DNA from: Lasiosphaeris hirsuta
Taxonomy: Eukaryota; Ascomycota; Sordariomycetes; Sordariales; Lasiosphaeriaceae
Assembly (NCBI GenBank): GCA_030549175.1
Contig: JAUKUA010000002.1
Coordinates: 5,270,001-5,334,000 of the forward strand
Direction: 5' to 3'
DNA length: 64,000 nucleotides
The notes under the pieces were generated by a model, which worked only from the letters and a program-made list of their open reading frames with translations, was not told where the DNA came from and did no database searches. Of this stretch, positions 48,371 to 59,282 are shown in pieces (positions within the stretch are counted from its first letter, which is position 1; every line of letters starts with the position of its first letter). A program made the translations under genes and the position numbers.

Positions 48371-51300
48371 ATGGTGCCCCACGTTGGTCCATCTGACATG
48401 GCCAAGAAGGCGGCCGAAACCCCGGCGAAGAATCGTCTCGGCGTCTTCGTCGCCTCGACTGATTCCTCCGACACGGGTCCGGGTGGCGGTGTGTCTCTCC
48501 TTGAGCACCCTGATCCCAGCAGCCCCCAGACCGTCCAGTCTTCTGCCACCGCTTCTGAGAGCACTGTCTCCCAGGCTGAAGTCTCTCAGTCAGGCGCGAG
48601 CAACACTGTCGGGTCCATCGGTTCTCAACCCATTGTTTCTAGCTCGGTCCCCTCGTCTACCCAGAATAACAACTCCTGGGCTACCGTCCAGTCTTCTGCC
48701 ACCGCTTCTGAGAGCACTGTCTCCCAGGCTGGAGTCTCTCAGTCAAGCGTGAGCAACACTGCCGGGTCCATCGGCTTTCGACCCATTGTTTCTAGCTCGG
48801 TCCCCTCGTCTACCCAGAATAACAACTCCTGGGCTACCGTCCAGAACAAAGTCGGAAGGAACAAGGTAAGCGCTCATTTGGTCGTTCCTAGCAGCGCTTT
48901 ACAGTCTTTGGTGCCCACAGAGCAAATTATTTTATGTTCGCTGATCCGACTGACACGACAGGGCAACCAGGCCAACAAGAACAAAAAAGGTAAAAACAAT
49001 CGTGACGAAGAGGGAAACGAGGCACTTCCGTCCAATTTCTGTGTTCCTCTGGAGAATTATTACAACGGGCTAGCCACTTTGGACGGTAACCAATACACCA
49101 GTGCCAATCCTGGTGGTTTTTCTACCTGCTTTGTGGCTACTGGCGCTGCTGGAAATTCCGACTTCTCCAACATCACCAACCCTCATCCACACTTTCATCA
49201 CCAAGCCCAGGGCTTTCATCCCCAGAGCGACAACACCCAGGCTAACTTTCCGGTCTTCAATGGCACGTCACCTCGAAAAAAAGTATCAATTTCAAATGTT
49301 GCGAAAACAAGCTAACAATCATGTCACAGATCCGGCCTTCATGCCAAACCACGCGCAGTTTGCCACCGCTGCCATGCCTTACCAGCCCACAGCCATCGGC
49401 CAGCAGTATCCTAGCGCCAGATATCCTTTCCCTCCGGGATACGGTGATTTTGGCCAGTTTGGTCAAGCTCATCCCGGCGCCCAGGGCTTCCAAGCCGCCC
49501 ATGGATTCCATGGCAATCAGGGCTACTACGGCTTCCCAGCTGCCCATGACAACCAGTACGGAAATGCCAACATGGGAAACTACCCGGGTATGGGAATGAA
49601 CAGTATGGGCCTCAACAACATGGGAGCCAATATGGGACCCAACTTGGGCACTAATATGGGCAATAACATGGGTGCGAAGAACATGGTCGCGAACAACACA
49701 AGCGCGGACAGCATGGACGACGTCGAAGATGCTGAAGATGCAGACAGCGCAGGTGAAAACTCCGACAAGGCCGCCGAGACTCCTGTCGCCAAACAGGCTG
49801 GCATGGGCACTCAGTTCTCGGTCGGCGTCCCTGCGAACCCGTTCAATCAAACCGAGCCTCGCAACTTCGCCCCTCGCCCTCGTATGGGTGGTTACATGCC
49901 GCCCCCGGTTTTCAACCTCGGAAATCATCCTGGCGCGGCGGGCGCCGCCGGCGTCGGCGCTCCTGCCGAGTCTTCAAACTTGGCCACACCGACCATGGCC
50001 CAGGCTGTCCCGGCTGCCACATCGCAGGCGCTTGTCCTTCCGACCATCCCGCAGGGCCAAATTGTCAAGGTCCTTCCAGGCCCTGTGCCAGAGGAAATTC
50101 GCGCCATCCGATCTGACAAGCTCAACGAGCTCACCTCTGGCAACAATGGCATGCCCGATGCCAGCGCAGCGCTGCACCCGGACAATTTCCCCTTCATAGA
50201 GGGCTACGCCTTGTCCGGCCCTTTCAACCACGGCGTGGTCAAGATCAAGAACATCCCCTTCAACTCCCGCCGTACCGAGATCATTGCCTTCCTCGGCCGC
50301 AATTCCCGCATCCTGAACGACACCGACGAGCCCGTCCACATCATTATGGAGCGCGTCACCAGCAAGACCCAGGATGCTTATGTCGAGTTCCTGACTTTTG
50401 CTGATGCGGTCAAGGCGGTCGAGCGCCACAATGAGATGCAGAAGAAGGGTCGGCAGACGCGCCTTGGTGATCGTACCGTCGAGGTTGAGCTCTCCAGCCA
50501 GGGTGCTCTCATGAGAGACCTTTTCCCCTTCGCCTCGGGCGTGTTCTGGAACGGCTCCATCCCCCAAATCCAGGAGCCCGTTGAAGACCAGCCGTGGAAG
50601 ACTTTTAAGGGTTTCGTCACCGAGGAGGAAATGACCATGCTGGTCAAGTTTGTTGAAGCTCCCGGCCGGGTAAGTACCCGTTATTGCAGTCTCTTGCCTA
50701 TTCCATGTTTCTCTCTCTCTCTCGCAGTACTAACATGCACATCCCTCTCGCAGTCTCCCTTTGCTCGCGACTGCAACCAGCGCCCCTTCGAGTCCATGAT
50801 CTCGACTCTCAAGAAGCTGCCCTGGTTTGCTGCTGAGTACATCACCATTCGCCAGCGCGCCGTCATTTACAACGCGGCCATGGGTCTCATCGGCCTGCTC
50901 CGCCGCTCGCTCGAAGACCCCAGACGAGAGAGGGAGGATGGCAATCTGACAACCCAGCTGCTTAAGCGGCTGTGCACGGCTGCCATGCTGTGCCCTGGTT
51001 TCTCGGTCATGCAGAAGGATAATATTGCGTACGCGGCTGGCTGGGGCGATGCCAAGCTTTCCCAGTTCAACCAGCCTCGCTTTGCCGACCTCTGGACTCA
51101 TCAGCACATTCTCGTCGCGAAGCCTGGCGTCCCCATTGATGTTCTCGAGGTATGCTAAATATGCTTTTCTTTCTTTTCTTGCTTGATGCCTACACAACCC
51201 TCCCCTGAGGCGCGCTGGGTCTCCTTTCGGGCCTTGATCGTGCTGAATTATGCCTTTCCCATACCCTCCATGTCTTTCGATGCTAATGATATGCCTGCAG

Positions 51301-51543
51301 TGGTACATCGCCGTCATCCGCGAGGAGACCACGCGCTACGTGGGCACGCAGTCTTTGGCGGCCCGTCGCAACGCCTTCCAATGGCGCGATGCTTTGCAGG
51401 ACCGCGGCTACTTTGGGTTCCTGTGGGCCGAGCTGGACCTTCCGGAGGCCCCTGAGCTGGGCAAAATGTCGCTGAAGGAGGTGGCCATGCGCGAGATCGC
51501 CACGATCGAGGGTGTCCTGACCCGTGTCTTTTCAGGCATCTAA
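48371..51543 (+). CDS. Large low-complexity RRM-type RNA-binding protein
   Basis: Proposed exons are 48371-48865, 48962-49282, 49330-50669, 50754-51149 and 51301-51543, about 931 aa. The N-terminal half is Ser/Asn/Gln-rich and includes two in-frame copies of a 51-residue repeat. The next part is Gly/Met/Asn-rich (NSMGLNNMGANMGPNLGT) and prion-like in composition. An RRM-like fold lies at about 50236-50490 (VVKIKNIPFNSRRTEIIAFL, then DAYVEFLTFADAVKAVERHN). The C-terminal ~270 residues are a conserved helical domain that I do not recognise (WYIAVIREETTRYVGTQSL). The junction between exons 2 and 3 is a problem: the good donor at 49283 and acceptor at 49329 leave the frame one base out, next to a run of seven A. 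Either the run lacks an A, or another donor such as 49086 is used. A role in mRNA control or granule formation is inferred from composition only. The start at 48371 is the first ATG in the frame. Confidence 0.8.
48530..48835 (+). repeat. 153-bp coding tandem duplication, 2 copies
   Basis: Copies 48530-48682 and 48683-48835 have period 153 (51 codons), with the start of a third unit after 48836. They differ at only a few bases, so the duplication is recent or kept homogeneous. Each unit carries SSATASESTVSQA and SSSVPSSTQNNNSWATVQ. Confidence 0.9.
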
Positions 51544-51583
51544 GAAGCTAGCCCGTGACTTTTCGGGGCATCTAAGAAGCTAG
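51521..51583 (+). repeat. 31-bp tandem duplication spanning the stop codon
   Basis: The last codons and stop of the RRM gene (CCCGTGTCTTTTC...ATCTAAGAAGCTAG) are repeated immediately downstream at 51552-51583 with minor changes. The second copy lies in the 3' UTR. Confidence 0.85.
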
Positions 51584-52361
51584 CATGGCGTCCTTGTATT
51601 CTAGATATCGCGTCGGGTTGACTCGGGTGACGGCTTTGGCCCCCTCACAGGGCTTTATGAGTAGCTGAGGGCCTACATGCGGGTCTACCTGGCGGTTATG
51701 GAGACTTTCTACCCTGGTCTCTAGGCCTCGCAGTCATAATGAGATGAATCATCTGAAAGACAAAATGTGCTATCTGTTTGTGAAGTGGTGAAGCTACCAT
51801 GTGATGATAGTTTTTGAATTAGTGTCGTGTCAGGGGTGTACTAGGGCCCCTCCTATTTCAGTCACAGCATGTAAACAATGACGACATAGCTCTGCTCCTG
51901 CCTGAAGATCCCCTAAGTAATACTAATAACTATTACCCCAGCATCGCCATGTTTACCCGATATTTACCCGAGACTCAACAAGGTTTATTCGTTCCCCACA
52001 CATTCAGCTCCCAAGAGCCCACCCAGCTTTGAATCAGGGGCTTGACCGATAATTAGCCGACGTGACCCCATTGACGCGTCAGGAACCCAAAAAAAAGTTG
52101 TGATAGCTTGTTATCGGCGATAAGAATTTTTGGAGTTCTTTTGTGAAGATCCGCAAAGTCAGGCACACTCTTTCACTTCGATTGAACTTGCTGCTGCTCT
52201 TCCCACACTCCCACCTCCCGCAAAGTGGGAATTACTGTTGCGTGCGACTGGCATGAACTTCCAGTTGATCAATCAACTCTGATTCCACCAAAAGAACCTT
52301 GACATCTCCACTGCCGACGAACCCGAGCGACCAGCCTACAACCGTCTTCTGGCAAGAAATC
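51544..52361. other. Intergenic region between the RRM gene and the mitochondrial carrier
   Basis: Apart from the second repeat copy, no gene was seen. This is presumably the 3' UTR of one gene and the promoter of the next. Confidence 0.6.
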
Positions 52362-53652
52362 ATGGCCGCCTTTACTGCTGCTGGAAAGATGCCGGGTGAC
52401 GACTTCCCCATGGTGCAGTCGCGTGAGACGGGTGACGTCATCCCTGAGGGAGCCCAAGGTGGTCCTGCTGCTAGGAGCGACAAAAACCCCTTTGCGAAGT
52501 CGTGGGCGCATTTCGTTGCTGGAGGGTAAGTCGGATCCCCATCCTGGCAGAGAGACTCTGGAGACTCTGGAGACTCTGGAAATAGCATTTCAGAGCTATA
52601 TATATATATATATGCTCACACCCTTCTTTCAATATAGAGTAGGAGGCATGACAGCTGCTACATTGACCGCGCCCCTCGACGTCCTCAAAACCCGTCTTCA
52701 GTCCGATTTCTACCAAGCACAACTCAAAGCCTCGAGAGCCGCCCACGCAGGCGCTCCCCTCAACCCCATTCGCACCGCGGCCTACCACTTTGGCGAGACC
52801 TTTCAGATCCTCACAGCCGTCTACCGACAAGAAGGCCCCCGCGCTCTGTTCAAGGGTCTCGGCCCTAACCTGGTCGGCGTAGTACCCGCGCGCTCCATCA
52901 ACTTCTTCACCTACGGCAATGGAAAGCGGCTCATAGCCGACCACCTCAATGGCGGCAAGGACACCGCATGGGTCCATCTTTCGGCCGGTGTCGTGGCAGG
53001 CATCATAACGAGCACAATCACGAATCCGATTTGGATGGTCAAGACCCGACTGCAACTCGACAAGAACGTTGCCGCGGAGAGCGGCGGCATCGCCAAGCGC
53101 CAGTACAAGAACAGCTACGACTGCATCAAGCAGATATTACGCGACGAGGGCCTCCGCGGTCTCTACAAAGGCATGAGTGCAAGCTATCTGGGTGTGGCCG
53201 AGTCAACCCTGCAGTGGATGCTGTACGAGCAGATGAAGCGCTCGCTGGCACTTCGTGAGGAGCGCATCGAGCTCAGCGGCAGGGAGAGGACCTGGTGGGA
53301 CCACACGGTCAATTGGACTGGAACGGTTGGATCTGCAGGCGGTGCCAAGCTGGTCGCCGCTATCCTGACGTATCCCCACGAGGTATGTTACATCTCGCTA
53401 ACTTCCTCGGATCCCAAATAAAAGCTTACTGTGATATTCTAGGTCGCCCGGACCCGACTCCGCCAAGCCGCCGTGCCGGGCGAGGAGCCTAAGTACACCG
53501 GCCTGATCCAGTGCTTCAAGCTTGTCTTCAAGCAGGAGGGCATGGTCGGCCTCTACGGCGGCATGACGCCGCACCTCCTCCGGACCGTGCCGAGCGCAGC
53601 CATCATGTTCGGCATGTACGAGGCCATCCTGCGTCTCTTGGACGCCAAATGA
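52362..53652 (+). CDS. RIM2: Mitochondrial carrier, RIM2-type pyrimidine nucleotide transporter
   Basis: Three exons, 52362-52525, 52638-53382 and 53443-53652, give 372 aa, close to yeast Rim2 (377). Three SLC25 repeats are visible, with signatures PLDVLKTRLQ, NPIWMVKTRLQ and the PHEVARTRLRQ variant, plus the EGPRALFKGLGPNLVGVVPA and EGLRGLYKGMSASYLGV matrix loops. The long insert after the first signature and a WML contact region (STLQWMLYEQMK) fit the Rim2/SLC25A33/36 group. That group exchanges pyrimidine (deoxy)nucleotides across the inner membrane and supports mtDNA maintenance. Splice sites are standard. Intron 1 carries a GAGACTCTG repeat and a TA microsatellite. A different nucleotide or folate carrier cannot be fully excluded. 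Confidence 0.85.
52552..52613. repeat. Intronic GAGACTCTG x3 and (TA)n repeats
   Basis: Three 9-bp GAGACTCTG units (52552-52578) and a TA run (52597-52613) sit inside intron 1 of the carrier gene. Confidence 0.85.
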
Positions 53653-54330
53653 TGACGGACGAACTACACATTCCCCCTAATGAATCGACCGCGACGATCA
53701 ATTGACGACATGCCACCACCTCCCCTAGCCAGATCCCGCCATGTTTGATCTCGGCTCTCGAACATCATAATCCATGTACCAAAAAAAAACCCCTCCCCCC
53801 CAATGTATGAGTAAGCCGCAATCTCGGGACCGGTAGCGGCGAGCCACGGCATCTGGCGACACTTGCTTTCTGCACTTTGACACTCTTGGGAGATTTTCCC
53901 AATTGGGGGGATTGACCCTCTCCACTTAGCTTATTTGCTTTACTTCCGCCCCTCTCTTTCTGTCCGACTTGATACCCAAAAGCTCAGAATTATAGAGGAT
54001 ATTTGGGCACCACGGCGCTTTCTGTATTTGTATTTTCAAAATTTCAACGTATAGACAGGGAGAATAAGGGGGCATTGGCTGCATACTTGTAGAATATTCT
54101 GTCAGGAGTACACGGGCATCTCGGGGCGTTGGAACAGGGGCGAATTGGGCAAAGAAAAGGCGTGGGTCAGGCACCGGGGAGGCCTTTTTTGTACAGTTAT
54201 AAAGGGGCGGCTGTGGGCTGCCCGACGCGCCGAATCGAGGTCTTTGAGACGTGGGCCAGGGTCTTTGGGGGTGTGTGGTGTGTGGTGTGAGGTGTGAGGT
54301 GTGAGGGTCCGGAGGCCTTGAATGTGCCCA
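53653..54330. other. Carrier 3' flank and spacer
   Basis: No gene seen. A GTGTG/GTGAGGT-rich tract lies near 54267-54305. Confidence 0.5.
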
Positions 54331-54892
54331 AGGTATGTACCACCAGGTAAATATGCCTTCCATCCCAACCGTCATTCCAGTCCGTCATCGTCTGGTCGCG
54401 TTCGACAAGTGGACATGTCCAAACGGATGCCCCCAAAACTGGCCTTGCGAAGGATCGCCGCAATGTTACCAGATACATGTAGGGTTGTTCTGGGCTCAGT
54501 CACAAGCGCTAATGCCCACAGTAGAGACTTCTGCAGGTATGGAAGAGTTCGCGGCGATCAGTGCTCCCCTGGGGCCGTCGTTATGCTCTTTGTTCTCGAG
54601 GACGATTTGCATCGAAGCAGGCCGCGAAGACTTTGGCCCGGTGGGCGACAACGTCGCCCCCGCGGCTACACCGCTACTCTCATTACCCCCAACCGATTTT
54701 CACCGTAAGCGGGACGATGTGCTGTACCTTTCCAAGCAGCTCGACGTTGCCGAAACATATGCCAGTTTCGCCATGGGGCTCCGGCGGATGGTGCTCGCCG
54801 CCGCGGCGCCGTGTAGGACCATACTAGCTACTGCTCGGAAATGGACTCCAGATGCTTTCATCGATGGCTGCAAGCCAGCTCCCTTGTTATAG
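54331..54892 (+). pseudogene. Unrecognised ORF, possible relic of a fungal accessory gene
   Basis: An open frame from 54335 to the stop at 54890-54892 (about 185 codons) has a coding-like C-terminal half (FHRKRDDVLYLSKQLDVAET, FAMGLRRMVLAA). The FHRKRDDVLYL segment loosely resembles the 'R-D-x-L-Y' block of fungal 2EXR proteins, but the rest of that domain is missing. No splice pattern was found and the true start is unclear. It is listed because it opens a third island of broken ORFs. Confidence 0.25.
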
Positions 54893-55004
54893 ATACGCTT
54901 CGGTAAACCGAGAATGGCAGGCCTCCCGATCCGTGGTCGTCCTAGCCAGCGACGGATACATATAAAGGCGAAAAGGCTACGGAGACGAATCAGCAATCTC
55001 TTGT

Positions 55005-55590
55005 TTATCTCATGTCAAAAATCCCCGTGATACCGTGGACGCCGACGATGGCGATGTGCCCGTGGAAGACCGTGGCGACGTGAGATTTGTCGCCGGCGGA
55101 AATAATGGGATCGACGGGCACTTCGGAGCCCATAGACGAAGTGAGACGCCAACTCTTCCCGCCCAGGGGCGTGTCTTGAAGCCATACCTTGACCGGTATA
55201 ACCTCGCCAGAGGGGGACCGACACCCGTGGCCTTTTAGCGACATGCCAATGTCGGTATCTTGGTGAGGAGTTGCGCGTAGTAGAAGCTGGTCAGCGTGGG
55301 CCCAGTAGCGCCGGAGCGCGGACTCGAGGTAGGTCGGTACGGCCGCACTCGACGTTGGTTAGGTAGAGGGTCCGGAGGCGGGGCAACGTGTGGCCGGGCA
55401 CGACGAGGTCGGCCAGGGTGGCGGGGTATCGGACGGCGCCGATGGCGGGAGGGCGGGGGGAAGGGGGGATCCCACCTCGGGAAGGAAGTGGCGAAAGTCG
55501 AAGCGCACTCCGAGGTGGGTGAGGTCGGGCAGGGCCGCGGCGAGCCGGGGAGCAATACCACATATATATCGCTCTTGCAGAAGCATACAT
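55005..55590 (-). pseudogene. Broken LRR-like ORF, unknown family
   Basis: On the minus strand three coding-like segments lie in successive frames: RLAAALPDLTHLGVRFDF near 55540, then LVVPGHTLPRLRTLYLTNVE near 55350-55410, then a 100-residue open end (LESALRRYWAHADQLLLRAT to the stop at 55005). Frame changes coincide with a C/G-rich homopolymer stretch at about 55450-55475 and are not explained by clear introns. The leucine spacing resembles F-box/LRR-type proteins. It could be a gene with small introns that I misread, but a relic is more likely. Confidence 0.35.
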
Positions 55591-55654
55591 GATACATGGG
55601 CCTAGCGTAAAGCTATATATCCACGGCCATCTCCAGTTGTTAAGCCCCTTTGGC

Positions 55655-56190
55655 ATGGACAAACCCAGAGCAGAATCCCCAGTCCAGTCATCAGGCATAG
55701 CGAAATACGTCCGGACCCTTGAAATACTTCAGAGCCCAGCAACTGCTCGAGCCACGAGGCATCGAGTGGCTGGAAATTGACCCTACTACCATTTTTTTTT
55801 TTCTTCAACGCTTAGATTGTTCCAAGCGTGGTACGCGCTCAAGCACGAATCTTGGGACTCGCCCACTAATATCATGAGGAAGGAGATGAACGAAGCAGGG
55901 CTCCCAAACTACTAAAAGGGAGATAGCCATCGCGTCCTAGGATTATGGTGGGACTGCTTTATGTCTATGCAAGACGAAGCCGGACTGCCAGAAGACCTCC
56001 GCAAAGTAACGAAGACTGAAACGTATTACGCCAAAACATATGGCTTCTACGAGATAAAAGTCGAACCGCCCGCGAGCGAGGAAGACATCAACAAGGATGA
56101 CTGGGAGCAATACCGAGAGGGCGTCATAAACATGACGGACAAAGTTGAAGGCACAACGTGGGAAATGAAAGTGGTAATGTCGAGGTCGAG
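55655..56190 (+). pseudogene. Decayed ORF, unknown family
   Basis: A plus-strand frame reads YFRAQQLLEPRGIEWLEID up to a T-run at about 55793-55802. It then continues one base out of frame as LFQAWYALKHESWDSPTN, is cut by TAA at 55907-55909 (one C-to-T step from CAA), and resumes as LWWDCFMSMQDEAGLPEDLR and KVEPPASEEDINKDDWEQYR until about 56180. A TAG near 55698 also fits a C-to-T change from CAG. The long, acidic, well-formed segments suggest a former gene. No domain is recognised. Confidence 0.4.
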
Positions 56191-57373
56191 GGCTTTGAGC
56201 GGCGCAGAAGGGGGGGGGCGAACGAGCGCCAGTCCAGCTAGCCGAGGTCGAGCTCGAGGAAGCCGCCGGGCGCCTCGAGGGGACGAGCCGACGGGACAAA
56301 GGTCAATGAGACGGGGGAAGCACGGCGCGGCCAGGGTCGGCAGCCCGTCGCGACCGGCCACGAGTAAGCTCGGTTGCCCAACTCTATCGTCGGGTCCCGG
56401 ATCGTAGCTTTGAGTATGGATCAACATACAAGGGAGAGTTAAGGTCAGGATTAGGGTATTCCCCCGACCTATCAAGGAGGCCACTGCAATTACACCCTCA
56501 CTATCAAGCCGTTCAAGTTGCTCAAAAGGTACCAAGCGTTTAACTCCAAATGATTCCGTCAATGTTACCGTCATTTAGCTTCAGAGTGTGAACAATACCT
56601 GCCTAGATAAGGCTCTTGGACATTACATCAAGATAATGTAGAAATGAACAACACTCATAACCCTCACATAATTGTGCGGCTAGAAAAAGGCACTCCGTTG
56701 CCATGAACTGCCATCCGTCCCTTCCAGGGACAGCGAGCAAAGGGTAAATAAGAGGCAGGTCAATGATTTCGTCCCCAGCCATACGACAAAGAGAGAGGAG
56801 GGCTCCAATGCTACGTGGAGCCTGTCGGAATCAAGGGTCTGGATACAAGTAGAAGTGTAGGTAACCGCCGAGGGTAATGTCTCTCCTCTCTTTCCCCTGG
56901 TGTTCAATCCACCCCGCCCCTTTCAACGAGAGGTATTAAAATGCTGGATATTTACCACGCCCGATTTCTTTTCCGCTCATCGCCAGCAAAAATTAACGTC
57001 AAACAGAAAACTTGACGAAAACCATATCCCTTGAAACCCCAACCTCGCGGCCAGGTTATCGATTCTTCCGCTCCAGGCTCCCCCGAAGAGCACGAACCTG
57101 CAAACACAATCACTCCGATCCATCATCCTCCACTTCAACTACCTTGTGGCGAGGCATCTTGTGCGACTTAGACAGCTTGTGCTGAGCCTGCGCTTCTAGG
57201 ACCCGATTCGGCGGCCGTTTGCGCAACTTCCTCGGCGTGCGGGGCATCTTGGTCGACGACGACAGTTGCTGCGGGAGCTGCTGTTGCGGGCCGGTTATAC
57301 CGGTCCTCTCACTGGGGCCGGACAGCGACAGCAAGCGTAAGGGCGGGGCCGTCAAATGGGCCAGGAGGGCGGG
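56191..57373. other. Spacer and SNX3 3' flank
   Basis: No supported gene. A minus-strand LRR-like scrap (APLKALDLDITTF near 56190-56220) may belong to the broken island. A 45-codon basic ORF at 57110-57247 (minus) lies in what should be the SNX3 3' UTR and is not called. Confidence 0.4.
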
Positions 57374-57990
57374 TCACCAGGCATTGCGATCCCAGTTTGG
57401 ATCTGTAACACAATCAGCACACACGTCATAGACAACACCCTAACCTTCCCAAGGGGGGACTCGGGGAAATGAGAAAACACTCACCCTGTACAAACGCCGC
57501 CAACACCTTGCTCCCCGTCTGCAGCAGCGGGTGGCCGACGACGATCTTCAAGAACTTTTCGAGCCCGACCCGCCGCCCCTCAATGACGTCGTCGCTGAAG
57601 CGGTTGGTAAACACCTTGCCGGGCAGCGGCGGGATAGTGACGCGCGCGCTCTCGCGCTCCAGGATGTCGCGGAACCACTCAAAGTCCGAGTACCGGCGCC
57701 GCACCGTCGACTGCCGCAGCTTGAACGCAGGGATGTTGGTCCGGCACACAATTTCGTAGTCGGTGTACATGCTGCGGCCGATGCCGTGCGTGCGCGGGTT
57801 GCGAACCTGTTGCCACATACCATCCGTTAGTCACTCTTCCCTCAGAAGACACACACACGCCGCGGGACTGGCCCCCCCCCCTCCCCCCCCCCCCAAAAAA
57901 AGACAAACAAACCTCAATCTCCAGGAAATTCTCGGGCGGCCCGTAGATCTCGTCAAACGACTGCTGTCGCGTGTCCGGCATCGACTGCAT
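57374..57990 (-). CDS. SNX3: Sorting nexin SNX3/Grd19 (PX-domain protein)
   Basis: Three exons, 57990-57913, 57806-57485 and 57402-57374, give 142 aa. The N-terminus [17 protein letters not shown] and the PX core match the SNX3/Grd19 family over their full length: [33 protein letters not shown], the PI3P-binding [20 protein letters not shown], and [17 protein letters not shown]. Known role: binds PI3P on early endosomes and, with retromer, retrieves cargo to the Golgi; in yeast it handles Kex2 and iron transporters. There is no BAR domain, as expected. Start [10 protein letters not shown] was chosen from family length, although an Ala/Pro-rich frame stays open upstream to a stop at 58228-58230 without an ATG. 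Intron 1 contains two long C runs. Confidence 0.93.
57872..57894. repeat. Poly-C tract in SNX3 intron 1
   Basis: 10 C, a T, then 12 C, followed by poly-A. It lies inside the intron between exons 1 and 2. Confidence 0.9.
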
Positions 57991-59282
57991 GATGGGGCGG
58001 TGCAGGCGGGCCGCCGCCGCTGCCGCGGCGCTCGTCGAGCCCGTCGGCGACGTGGGGAACGCGGGCAGGGTGGGTGACTTTTGCGGCGGGTCGGCGCCGC
58101 CGGCGCTGCTGTAGTTGGTAGCAGCGGCGGCGCGGGCCGCGGTCTCGTCGCTGGACGCCGTTTTGGTGTTGTTTGGGCCCCGGGGAACCCAAGGGCAAAA
58201 TGGGGGAGCACGGTGGTGTCTATGCGGTTATTTTAGATTTTTGGTCTGGCCTCGATGCGGTCGCGCGCTCTGAAGCTCTGCAGCAAAAAGGCGGCGGGCG
58301 AGTGGCAGCGCGGGGTTCGATTTGCGGGACCACAACACCTCGCAGGCCGAGGGCGGGGATGGGAAAGCTGCGTTGATAAGGAGGAAGGCGGATGGGCGAG
58401 GCCAAATCGTGATAACGATGGTGCGCAGCAGCAAGCGGCTGCGGTCGTGTGCCTTTTGGTGCTCAGGTGGGCGAGGAGCTGAGGAGCTTGCGTGATGAAT
58501 GGCCCAAGGTCTCGGAAGGGAAGGCGGGGGAGGTGATGTGATGGAGCCCGGCAAGAGCTACCTGAGGTACGAAGCACCAGTACCAACCCAGCAAACCCGG
58601 GTCAGGTCCATGATCCCAGTAAGACGTTGACCTTCCTGAAGGTGGGGGAGGAGGCGTGATCTGCGGCTGGCAAGCAGCCATGAAATGGATTTCCATCACC
58701 TCAAAACTCTTTCCGCTTCCTTCATTTCCATCCCAATTCCCCACTACTAATGAACTGCACATATCACAATGGCCATCGAAACCCTTTGGTAAATTGTTTG
58801 TCGTGTGTCATTGGCTACGCAGGACGTCAAGGTGCAGCGTCCGCATGCAAGTGCCCCGCAACACCATTTCTGGTGACAGGAACATGCAACTTCTTGGAGC
58901 TACCTACTTTGCCTAGCTTACAATCTCCCCGCGGATAATCACACATTTCCCCATCGCAGATTTAGCTAAAAAAATTGCTAGCGGCTTGTGGTCATGCAGC
59001 AAGACTGGTCCATTATTTGGTGTGTGTAATCGCTGTGATGCCGGTTTTCATGAGCTTCGAAAACGAAATAGTCGGCAAAGCATATATTCCTCACCTTCAG
59101 CCCAGCCCCACCCCACCAAACGCCATTTCCAAAAACGTAGACTGACGGCCCGGGTGACTGCAGACCTTGCGCAGACCTGTGTTCCTGACAAGTCTCATCA
59201 TCCGGCCCACTGGTCGTACTGTTTATATCGTGCCAAGTGAGGCGGGCTCAGAGGCCCCGAGTAGTCATGAATTCGGGATAAC
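57991..59282. other. SNX3 upstream region
   Basis: Between SNX3 and the end of the SF3A1 gene, both on the minus strand. No separate gene was found. The 180 bp next to SNX3 are an open Ala/Ser/Pro-rich frame that could be 5' UTR or part of a longer isoform joined to an upstream exon. Confidence 0.5.

Noticed and set aside
57110..57355. Basic 81-codon ORF downstream of SNX3
   Set aside because: Lies in the expected 3' UTR, no conservation evidence; could be real but not supportable here.
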